NCBI GenBank assembly: GCA_031259205.1
Contig: JAIRLS010000187.1
Span: 1 to 5,508, forward strand
Source of the DNA: Bacteroidales bacterium
GTDB lineage: Bacteria; Bacteroidota; Bacteroidia; Bacteroidales; UBA4181
Direction of reading: 5' to 3'
Length of the DNA: 5,508 nucleotides
Shown here in pieces: positions 1 to 5,377 of this stretch; position 1 is the stretch's first letter, and each line of letters opens with the position of its first letter. The notes beneath the pieces are model-generated. The model saw nothing but the letters and a program-made list of their open reading frames with translations, was not told where the DNA came from and made no database searches. The position numbers and the translations under genes are program-made.

Positions 1-23
1 TTACTTCTGACAGCTTGCGCGGT

Positions 24-1577
24 TCAGATTGATTCCAGGAATCTGATCAGTGCGTGGCGGTCTTCTTTCGGCATGTTGCGGAATTTTTCCTTACATTCCT
101 TTGCTTCGCCGCCGTGCCAGAGGATGGCTTCCTCGTAGTTGCGGGCGCGAAGGTCGTGCAGTTTGTCCGAGTGTCCCGACACGACCGGCATCAGTCCGCG
201 TCCCCAAAGCGGTGTGGTGCGGCATACTTTTACGCGACCGGGTTCTATCATGTCCAGGTCGTGGCGCAGGAGGTCGGTGTAGGGGAAGATTTTTTGTCCG
301 GCCAGTTGCTGCATGGGCGAGTAGTTACTGCGGGTCGTCCAGGAGGGGCGGTGACAGGCGGCGCATCCGGCTTGCATGAAGAGCGTTTTTCCGTGCTGTA
401 CCTGCGGGTCGTCGAGGTCGCGGGCGGCAGGGACGGCCAATGCCCGATGCCACACCATAAAAGCGTCATAGTCTTCCAAAGGCAATTCAACCGGAAGCGT
501 TCTTGAGGTCAAATGGTTGAAAATTTCCGTTTCGCTTTGTCCCAGCGCCGTTTGCACTTCTGCGTCCTGCGACGTCACGCGGGCGTATTCCTCGGTGATG
601 TAGTGGTATTGCCGTTCGGGGCGCGTCACATTGGTGATGTTCCAGATGGCGTTGGAGCCGGGGCCGTTGTCGAGCGTGCCGCGCGTGCATAAATAGGTGA
701 ACCTTCCCGGATGACCGCCCGGAAAAGGATTGCTTGGGTCGGATTCGATGATGACGTCGCCGATACGTCCCTGACAATATCCCCGCGCTTGCTGTGCGGC
801 GTATTCCGCCTGCAGGTCTTCGTCGGAGATGGCGTCGAGCAGTCCCACGCCGTAGATGCCGATGGTGGCTTCGATGGAAGCGGCGTATTTGCTGCCCGGA
901 TTACCGACGCCGCCGTCAAAGTCCGCATCCTTAAACAGAATGGCGTCTTTGTCTATCGTTATTTTGGGATAGATGAGCGTGCCTTCGTAAGATGTTCCTT
1001 CGCTGTAGGGCGTTCCGTCAGCATATTTGTTACCGTGTTCGTCGATGCAGGTCAACCATTCCAGCCGGATGCCCTCCTCGTTGATGGGCGCCTTATAGGG
1101 CGGAACGGCGCGGGTTTGCGTCATGCCGGTGAAATACTTTCCGGCAAGGGCAAGGTTAGGCGTTGCGGGATCGTAAATCATCAGCAGGTAGCCGTTGCGA
1201 CTGTCGTTGGCGTCGAGTTTGTCCACCCGCTGGCTGCGTCCGCCGTAGCTCGGATGGCAGGCGATGCAGGACTTGCGGATGTACACCGGCCCCAAGCCGG
1301 AATAGGCGGCATTCTCGGTGGATACGAAACTTTTTTCAAACAGGGCTTCGCCTCGCATGAACGATTTGTACAGTTGCGCGTCGCCGTCGATAAAAAGCAT
1401 CGCCTGACGGTAGGCGCGCGAATTGTCAATGAAGACAGTGCCGTTTTTTCCGCCCGGATACCATTCCTCCGTTGCGGCGCTGTATTCTTTTTTGTTGAAA
1501 ACTTCTGCGTCGTCGTCCTTGCAGGACGTCAGTGCTCCTAACAGGCAAACTGTTAAACACAGGTTTATTTTTTTCAT
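24..1577 (-). CDS. Di-heme c-type oxidoreductase lipoprotein (DHOR / DUF1111 family)
   Basis: The 517-residue protein starts at an ATG that gives a lipoprotein signal peptide (MKKINLCLTVCLLGALTSC, lipid Cys19). The open frame extends 44 codons further upstream, but that stretch lies in the intergenic hairpin and the end of the preceding gene. Two heme c attachment sites are visible, CIACH (residues 104-108) and CAACH (405-409). The C-terminal block (about 433-517) has family hallmarks: YTDLLRHDLD, TTPLWGRG and a HDxRA...EEAILWHGGEA segment, in which the usual HDGRA reads HDLRA. These match the MauG/cytochrome-c-peroxidase-related family once annotated as 'putative thiol oxidoreductase'. Its substrate is not established, and a peroxidase or oxidase role is the usual guess. 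The residues after Cys19 (KDDDAE) fit the Bacteroidota lipoprotein export signal, so surface exposure is predicted. It is the last gene of the operon seen here, 76 bases after the imelysin gene, which is a common partner of this family. Confidence 0.93.
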   Translation of the reverse strand: MKKINLCLTVCLLGALTSCKDDDAEVFNKKEYSAATEEWYPGGKNGTVFIDNSRAYRQAMLFIDGDAQLYKSFMRGEALFEKSFVSTENAAYSGLGPVYIRKSCIACHPSYGGRSQRVDKLDANDSRNGYLLMIYDPATPNLALAGKYFTGMTQTRAVPPYKAPINEEGIRLEWLTCIDEHGNKYADGTPYSEGTSYEGTLIYPKITIDKDAILFKDADFDGGVGNPGSKYAASIEATIGIYGVGLLDAISDEDLQAEYAAQQARGYCQGRIGDVIIESDPSNPFPGGHPGRFTYLCTRGTLDNGPGSNAIWNITNVTRPERQYHYITEEYARVTSQDAEVQTALGQSETEIFNHLTSRTLPVELPLEDYDAFMVWHRALAVPAARDLDDPQVQHGKTLFMQAGCAACHRPSWTTRSNYSPMQQLAGQKIFPYTDLLRHDLDMIEPGRVKVCRTTPLWGRGLMPVVSGHSDKLHDLRARNYEEAILWHGGEAKECKEKFRNMPKEDRHALIRFLESI

Positions 1578-1599
1578 TATCTTATTTACAAAATTCGAG

Positions 1600-1646
1600 A
1601 CCTCTCTTCTGCCCTCTCCTGCGACGGAAAGGGCAGAAAGAGAGGT
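1600..1646 (-). promoter_or_regulatory. Intercistronic hairpin between imelysin and DHOR genes
   Basis: Arms 1600-1615 and 1630-1646 pair over 16 bp with one extra base on one side. Three more inner pairs (1617-1619 with 1626-1628) follow a single mismatch. On the transcribed strand the hairpin begins 7 bases after the imelysin stop codon. It is followed by CTCGAATTTTG, which is not a proper U-tract, so it is probably not a full terminator. It could act as a partial terminator or as an mRNA stabiliser or processing site, setting the ratio of the upstream gene products to the heme protein. The structure is seen directly; the role is inferred. Confidence 0.7.
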
Positions 1647-1653
1647 TTGCCGA

Positions 1654-2820
1654 TTATTCGATAATATCTTCCAGCGAAGTAAACAGTTCGGCAAGTTCCA
1701 CACAAGCATTTACGGCGGCGTCTACCTGCGCTTTGTTGATTTGATCGCGCACCACCTCGTAGAACGACTTGTCGCCCGTGCCGATAGCGCCTATCTTGTC
1801 GATGGTTTCTTCGATCTTTGCCTTGATGTCGCCGTCCAGTTTCGCGTTTTTCGTTGCTACATAGGTGCTGAGCGAAACAGCCGTGCGGGTATCGTTGTTC
1901 ACTCCGCCCAGATAGGCGTTTTTGATGCTTTCGATGTTGTTTTTGTAATCGTCCAGCGAATGCCAACTGTACCATGATTCCACTTCTTCCGTTTTTCCGG
2001 TTTCATAGGGAGAGGCGATTTTGGTTTCGCCCACCTCGTTGGCTATATCGGCGGCGCCTGTCCATATCTCGCTCACAGCGGCAACTGCCGACGAATACTT
2101 CGTCCCTTCTCCCAGCTTCATTTTCGTGGCAAAATTTTTGAAATTGGGGTTGTTGTCCAGATGTGACACAACATCGGGGTTTTCACGGAATACGGTTTTC
2201 ATCTCGGCGGAAACATTTTCTTCGCCCACCCAGGCTACGTAAGCCAGTACGCAATCCCACACCAGCGCGTCGGTGGCGGCGGTAAGATAGTTCAGTTCCG
2301 CCGTGGTCAGGTCGCCGACCGGACGAGTTTGCCCATCCTTGTAAAGCAGGTATTCGGTAACGTGGAAGCCTATTACTTCGGAATCGAGGTTCCATGCTTC
2401 CGCTCCGGTGATTTCGCCGTTTTCCTCATCGATAGTATTACGAATCTGCTCTATTTCCAGCGGCCACGAGTCAATGTGTCCGTCGATGTCGAGCGCGTCC
2501 TCGCCCACCGGCCCGAACAGGAAGGCTTCGTTGATTTCCCATGCCACGCGGGCGACCATCCATGCGTCGGATGCGGCGGCCATGTTGGCGTCGGTAGGAC
2601 TGCTTTTCAGCGCGGCGTTGGCTTCACGCATTTTCAGGGCGGCTTCCGCCAGCGTTTTGTATGTGGGAATGATGGTTTTGTCCACATACGATTCCAAAAC
2701 TGCCATCAGCAGTTCATCGTTATCGTCGTTCCCGTTGTCGTTGTCTTTACAGGAAGGAATAGCGACCGCCAGCATTGCGGCGGTAAAAATTACGGATGAT
2801 TTTCTAAAAAAACTTTTCAT
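1654..2820 (-). CDS. Imelysin-family (peptidase M75 / EfeO-like) lipoprotein
   Basis: The 388-residue protein has a lipoprotein signal peptide (lipobox ending IPSC, Cys24) and then an acidic Asn/Asp linker. The imelysin signature GxHxxE is present as GFHVTEYLLY, with His153 and Glu156 as the expected metal-contacting residues. A second family block lies near residues 281-305 (ESWYSWHSLDDYKNNIES, then NAYLG), and an SWPLE segment near 118-122 is also typical. Most of the chain looks alpha-helical, as expected for the two-bundle fold. The family (COG3489; includes ICMP and IrpA, and the C-terminal domain of EfeO) is linked to iron uptake. Peptidase activity is doubtful for most members. The sequence after Cys24 (KDNDNG) resembles the Bacteroidota surface-export signal. 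The gene starts 55 bases after the porin stop with no promoter visible between them, so they are probably co-transcribed. Confidence 0.93.
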   Translation of the reverse strand: MKSFFRKSSVIFTAAMLAVAIPSCKDNDNGNDDNDELLMAVLESYVDKTIIPTYKTLAEAALKMREANAALKSSPTDANMAAASDAWMVARVAWEINEAFLFGPVGEDALDIDGHIDSWPLEIEQIRNTIDEENGEITGAEAWNLDSEVIGFHVTEYLLYKDGQTRPVGDLTTAELNYLTAATDALVWDCVLAYVAWVGEENVSAEMKTVFRENPDVVSHLDNNPNFKNFATKMKLGEGTKYSSAVAAVSEIWTGAADIANEVGETKIASPYETGKTEEVESWYSWHSLDDYKNNIESIKNAYLGGVNNDTRTAVSLSTYVATKNAKLDGDIKAKIEETIDKIGAIGTGDKSFYEVVRDQINKAQVDAAVNACVELAELFTSLEDIIE

Positions 2821-2875
2821 TTTGATTATTTTTAATGATGATAAATTAATTTTGATACTTTCTATTTTTGCATGC

Positions 2876-4156
2876 TTATTTTAAAAACATCCCGGAATAA
2901 ACGATCCCTGCCGACAGTGCCGGTTCGTTGTTGTAGGGCGCACTGAATTTCCTGAAAGCGTATTCCGCTTTGACGGCGATTTCTTTCAGGGGAAAATAGT
3001 TGACCCCTCCGCTGATGACGGTTTTGTTGCTCCAGCCTTTTGGCTTGATGTTGCCGGCGGTACGGTACATGGAATCGTAGAATCCACAGTGTCCGTACAC
3101 ATACAGTTTGCTGTTTCCGGCGGCGGTAAAGAGGGACAGGATGTCGTATCCCACTTCCGCGTAATAGCTCAGCGCGTCGGAGGCAACGTCCGTTCTGGGG
3201 GAAGGACCTGCCGACGGCAGTTTTTTATTGACGGTGGAGATGGCGTATGCGTCGCTCAGGTGTCCGTACAGCACGTTGGCACGCGCCAGTATGTTGTGAT
3301 CGTCGTATGTTGCGTCGAATGCGCCGATGCTCACCGCTCCCTTAATGTTTTGATTGGTGTACCTGTCCCATTTCAGGCTATTGGCGGCGCTGTGTCCGTA
3401 ATAGCCGCTCAGCGCGATGCGCAAGCCTTTTACGGAGTAGTTGTCCGCGCGAAAAGCCCCGCCGTAGCGGTTGGCAATGTCGAACTCGTAGGGCGAAGTG
3501 GCGCCTTTCTTTATCCAGTTGGCATTGTTGAAACGTTCGGCGTCCAATCCGGCAATGAACAGGGCTTCGTAGCGCCAGTCACCGGCTCTTCCCCAGAAAC
3601 TGACGCCGGTTTGGTGCCATGTGCAGGGCAGGATTTCCGATTCTTCTTCGGGACGCAGCACGGAGAAAAACTCCGTAGGCATGTGGTACTGGTTGGTCAG
3701 TCCCACCGGTACGATAATGTGTCCCATCCGAAGCCGCGCTTGGGGCGAGAAGGTTTTTTCAATCCAAAACTGTTCGAGCGCCACTTCTCCTCCTTTTTCC
3801 AGTTCGATTTCGTATTCGCCCGCTTCGTCCATTTCTATTTCGTAGGTATTACCTGCACCGCCATGTTCAAACTCTATCTCGGACGAGAATTTCCAGCCTT
3901 TGCCGAAGTCGTAGGACATGTACACCACCACATGCGGCAGATCGAACCTTCCGTGCGAAGCATTCCGGTTGCTTTCGGGGTAGGCGTAGCGGGCAGGATT
4001 ATCGCTGTAAAACATCCGCTGCGCGACAGCCTCGCCGTAGCCTCCCACAGCCAATCGCGATTTTGACGACGCATGTGTCGCCGAATCGCCCGTCTGCGCG
4101 TGCAAACCCATACATACCCATAAAACAGACATTATGATATATAATGATTTCATCAT
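2876..4156 (-). CDS. Outer-membrane porin-like beta-barrel protein
   Basis: The 426-residue protein has a cleavable Sec signal peptide (MMKSLYIIMSVLWVCMGLHA, likely cut before Gln21). The rest alternates aromatic and polar residues in the manner of beta-strands, with Gly/Asn/Asp-rich turns, and resembles phosphate-selective-porin-like proteins of Bacteroidota. A duplicated acidic segment is clear: YEIEMDEAGE (105-114) followed by YEIELEKGGE (115-124), leading into a conserved-looking VALEQFWIEK stretch. This Glu-rich loop could attract cations, which is inference only. The last residue is Lys, after a YSGMF segment, rather than the C-terminal aromatic typical of proteobacterial porins. Two adjacent ATG codons can serve as start; the first is used here. 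It is the first intact gene of the operon. A channel beside an imelysin and a di-heme protein fits a metal-uptake locus, but its substrate cannot be read from the sequence. Confidence 0.85.
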   Translation of the reverse strand: MMKSLYIIMSVLWVCMGLHAQTGDSATHASSKSRLAVGGYGEAVAQRMFYSDNPARYAYPESNRNASHGRFDLPHVVVYMSYDFGKGWKFSSEIEFEHGGAGNTYEIEMDEAGEYEIELEKGGEVALEQFWIEKTFSPQARLRMGHIIVPVGLTNQYHMPTEFFSVLRPEEESEILPCTWHQTGVSFWGRAGDWRYEALFIAGLDAERFNNANWIKKGATSPYEFDIANRYGGAFRADNYSVKGLRIALSGYYGHSAANSLKWDRYTNQNIKGAVSIGAFDATYDDHNILARANVLYGHLSDAYAISTVNKKLPSAGPSPRTDVASDALSYYAEVGYDILSLFTAAGNSKLYVYGHCGFYDSMYRTAGNIKPKGWSNKTVISGGVNYFPLKEIAVKAEYAFRKFSAPYNNEPALSAGIVYSGMFLK

Positions 4157-4159
4157 TAT
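4141..4159 (-). promoter_or_regulatory. Short hairpin covering the porin start codons
   Basis: ATAATGAT and ATCATTAT (8 bp, 3-base loop) flank and include both candidate ATG codons of the porin gene. The stem is all A-T/G-C mixed but AT-rich, so it would be weak. It could modulate translation, or simply be chance in an AT-rich start region. Confidence 0.25.
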
Positions 4160-4208
4160 GTTTTACTTTTTTACGTCTAACTTCTGTGGTGATGTTGATC
4201 GTTACCAC

Positions 4209-4355
4209 GTGGCGCGTATCCTTTAAAAAGACGGAAGCGTACTCCACCGGCTCGCCCTCGGTGGAAACGATTCTCTCCGGCAATCGCGCACCGCTTTTCC
4301 GGGGAAAAACAGGGATAACATACAAAACGAGAAAAAAGACCGACCATTTCAACAC
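4209..4355 (-). pseudogene. N-terminal remnant of a TonB-dependent receptor (possible)
   Basis: Reading on the minus strand from a GTG at 4355, the frame gives a hydrophobic leader (LKWSVFFLVLYVIPVF), then a basic stretch. It ends with STEGEPVEYASVFLKDTRH, which finishes at 4209. The GEPVEYASVFLKDT motif is characteristic of the first strands of the carboxypeptidase-regulatory-like domain (CarboxypepD_reg-like) at the N-terminus of Bacteroidota TonB-dependent receptors. Similarity stops after DTRH, about 50 bases before the porin start, and no plug or barrel follows. I infer that a receptor gene directly upstream of the porin was deleted internally, leaving its 5' end as the leader of the present operon. 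TonB receptors often accompany imelysin genes, which fits. It has no ATG start, and a chance match over about 19 residues is not excluded. Confidence 0.5.
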
Positions 4356-4414
4356 ATTTATAACGGCAAAACAACGCTCAGGAAACGGATGCTTCACGGC
4401 ATGTTTTGTGGATA

Positions 4415-4446
4415 CAAAGGTCTTCACAAATTAAAATCGGTGCAAT
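4415..4446 (-). promoter_or_regulatory. Candidate Bacteroidota promoter for the porin operon
   Basis: On the minus strand ATTG (4443-4446) lies 20 bases upstream of GACCTTTG (4415-4422). The Bacteroidota consensus is TTTG-N19-21-TAnnTTTG, so each box has one mismatch. The -33 box lies inside the outer end of the 22-bp palindrome, which would suit an operator. Transcription would then start near 4408 and give a leader of about 250 bases. A different start is possible. Confidence 0.35.
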
Positions 4447-4498
4447 ACTTAAAAGTAGGTATTTTTCTCCCTAAACATACCTACTTTTAAGTATTGCA
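4441..4498. repeat. Perfect 22-bp inverted repeat with 14-base loop
   Basis: Arm 4441-4462 (starts TGCAATACTTAAAAGTAGG) is the exact reverse complement of 4477-4498, and the loop 4463-4476 is TTTTCTCCCTAAAC. Each arm contains a smaller near-palindrome, TACTTAAAAGTA, so four similar half-sites are present. On the plus strand the structure is followed by a T-rich run (TTTTATTATATTTTTTTT), which resembles an intrinsic terminator, but no gene ends there on that strand. On the minus strand it lies between the tRNA and the porin leader. It could be a large operator, a tRNA terminator, or a small mobile palindromic repeat. Confidence 0.85.
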
Positions 4499-4569
4499 TT
4501 TTATTATATTTTTTTTATGGCAGTAAGCAACGTTGATTTTTTGTTTTGCCTTCTTTTCGATTTGCGGCG

Positions 4570-4642
4570 AGTGGAAAACAAGGTTCGAACTCGAGACTCT
4601 CAACTTGGGAAACTGATGCTCTACCGACTGGGCTATTTCCGC
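4570..4642 (-). tRNA. tRNA-Gly (anticodon CCC), possibly degenerating
   Basis: The 5' end is GCGGAAATAGCCCAGTCGG, and the D-loop, the anticodon loop TTCCCAA (anticodon CCC) and the T-loop TTCGAAC are all in the expected places. The cloverleaf fits 72 bases plus discriminator T, and no CCA is encoded. Several pairs are defective. The acceptor stem has C2-A71, the D stem C12-A23 and the T stem T49-T65, while G-T wobbles occupy the inner anticodon stem (G30-T40, T31-G39) and G51-T63. Healthy Bacteroidota homologues, from memory, have GCTC in the D stem and a paired TTTCCGC 3' end. Gly-CCC is dispensable where Gly-UCC reads GGG, so decay is plausible. The promoter is intact, so it may still be transcribed. 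Confidence 0.85.
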
Positions 4643-4654
4643 TTGTTTCGGGGA

Positions 4655-4685
4655 CAAAGATAATCAATAGAATCGAAGGGACAAA
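4655..4685 (-). promoter_or_regulatory. Promoter of the tRNA-Gly gene
   Basis: On the minus strand TTTG (4682-4685) lies exactly 19 bases upstream of TATCTTTG (4655-4662). This is a perfect match to the Bacteroidota housekeeping consensus TTTG-N19-TAnnTTTG. The -7 box ends 12 bases before the tRNA 5' end, giving a leader of only a few bases, as is usual for tRNA genes. Confidence 0.8.
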
Positions 4686-4722
4686 TATTTTTTCTTTTTC
4701 GCAAAAAAACGTTCTTTATCAA

Positions 4723-4797
4723 ATGAACGAAGCGACAATAGAAAAGCTTAAAGTGCTGGCAGAATCGGCAAAATACGATGTTTCCTGTTCTTCCAGT
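4723..4797 (+). pseudogene. 5' stub of a radical-SAM DNA modification/repair-type protein
   Basis: From the ATG at 4723 the frame reads MNEATIEKLKVLAESAKYDV followed by SCSSS. This matches my recollection of the N-terminus of the 'putative DNA modification/repair radical SAM protein' family (rSAM linked to uracil-DNA glycosylase), where EKLK-LAESAKYDVSCSSS is followed by Gly and, later, the CxxxCxxC cluster. Here the similarity ends after codon 25 (4797); seven unrelated codons follow and a TAG stops at 4819-4821. No radical-SAM cysteine motif is seen anywhere to the right. The gene has lost almost its whole body at a junction with transposase DNA. It is divergent from the tRNA-Gly promoter. 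Recognition rests on about 20 residues recalled without a search. Confidence 0.6.
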
Positions 4798-4814
4798 ACG
4801 GCTGACACCGTACT
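4795..4814. repeat. 7-bp inverted repeat at the pseudogene junction
   Basis: AGTACGG (4795-4801) and CCGTACT (4808-4814) are exact reverse complements separated by six bases. They sit where the radical-SAM stub ends and the transposase begins. Short palindromes favour deletion endpoints and foldback, so this may mark the breakpoint. Confidence 0.6.
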
Positions 4815-5134
4815 CATATAGTATCCGTTCGTCCAGAATTCATGCTTGCGCAGTTCCGTCCGCAGTTCCGGAAATTGATAGAACAGATGTTTGCCGCTAT
4901 CGGAGTAGGACTGAGTGTCGGCTTGGTTTGTACGAGAAAGTGTACATGGTTGCTGTTTGCGCCAATTCCCAGAAACCATATTCGCCCGCCTGTATCCTGT
5001 ATAGGCTTGCAGGCATTCACTATTTACGTTTACAATTTCCTGTATATCCGCTTTTTACGATACTTTACTACTGCAACGAGGTAATATTGCAATTCCGATA
5101 CGTTGCGCTGTCTATACAACTTCATGTTAACCAT
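4798..5134 (-). pseudogene. tnpA: Broken IS200/IS605-type transposase (tnpA, Y1 family)
   Basis: Read from the ATG at 5134 (or 5125), the frame gives MKLYRQRNVSELQYYLVAVV then KYRKKRIYRKL, two TAA stops, and CKPIQDTGGRIWFLGIGANS. It continues with NHVHFLVQTKPTLSPTPIA, which holds the HUH metal-site motif HVH (4940-4948). Near 4890-4900 homology jumps to another frame: KHLFYQFPELRTELRKHEFW then TNGYYMSTVS. About seven codons appear to be missing at the jump, which explains the frameshift. The helix with the catalytic tyrosine, which should follow, is absent because the sequence passes into the radical-SAM stub. It cannot encode an active transposase. It probably arrived as an IS200/IS605 insertion in or near the radical-SAM gene and then suffered deletion. 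Confidence 0.8.
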
Positions 5135-5141
5135 AGTTTTA

Positions 5142-5168
5142 GGCGTGTCTCGCCGCGCACCTGTGCGC
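5142..5168. repeat. Tandem GC-rich hairpins upstream of tnpA (possible IS left end)
   Basis: GGCG-TGTCT-CGCC (5142-5154) is followed at once by GCGCAC-CT-GTGCGC (5155-5168). They stand out as a GC-rich island in AT-rich DNA, 8-34 bases upstream of the tnpA start. IS200/IS605 elements carry imperfect subterminal hairpins at their ends, so these may be the left-end recognition structure. The exact cleavage site cannot be placed. Confidence 0.4.
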
Positions 5169-5288
5169 ATTTAGATTTAATTAACTTTCAAGAAGTTAAG
5201 ACTTTATTTTTGAATATCCATTTTTTTTCATTTTTTTCTAATTTAGAATAATTCCAAATAGAGGCAATCAATCTTTTATGAAAATAAA

Positions 5289-5337
5289 GACGTCATTTCC
5301 CCGCTGCTATGCACTGCTTGCAGCGGGGAAATGCGTC
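5289..5337. terminator. Strong GC-rich hairpin: intrinsic terminator or REP-like palindrome
   Basis: Arms 5294-5307 (CATTTCCCCGCTGC) and 5320-5333 pair perfectly over 14 bp around a 12-base loop. Past a one-base bulge, GACG (5289-5292) pairs with CGTC (5334-5337). It is followed by ATTTTTCTC on the plus strand and by TCTTTATTTTC on the minus strand, so it could terminate in either direction. The CGTCATTTCCCCGC wording resembles the CGTCATTCCCGC palindromes repeated in many bacterial genomes, so a REP-like dispersed element is an alternative. Confidence 0.6.
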
Positions 5338-5377
5338 ATTTTTCTCGCTCCTCTGTTTGGATGAGGGCGGATCAGAT

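Noticed and set aside
1..23. Possible end of another gene (TTA at 1-3)
   Set aside because: The stretch is too short to judge, and a minus-strand gene ending there would have to overlap the di-heme gene out of frame.
711..1541. Long plus-strand open frame (276 codons) opposite the di-heme gene
   Set aside because: It lies wholly antisense to a gene with clear heme and family motifs, and its translation shows no recognisable domain.
3089..4066. Long plus-strand open frame (325 codons) opposite the porin gene
   Set aside because: It is antisense to the porin and has no convincing domain; such frames arise from codon bias on the opposite strand.
4144..4434. Plus-strand frame of 96 codons between porin and palindrome, ending shortly before a terminator-like hairpin
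   Set aside because: The translation is low-complexity with no family resemblance, while the minus strand gives a recognisable receptor motif in the same place.
4441..4498. CRISPR-like or retron-like reading of the palindrome
   Set aside because: There is only one palindrome, with no repeat-spacer series and no reverse transcriptase or cas gene in the window.
4778..5251. Plus-strand frame of 157 codons across the transposase remnant
   Set aside because: It is the antisense shadow of the broken tnpA and the AT-rich flank; no domain is visible.
5278..5364. 28-codon plus-strand ORF (MKIKTSFPRCYALLAAGKCV...) with a hydrophobic end
   Set aside because: It runs straight through the perfect palindrome, which explains its sequence, and the only Shine-Dalgarno-like GAGG is about 13 bases away, so it is probably chance.
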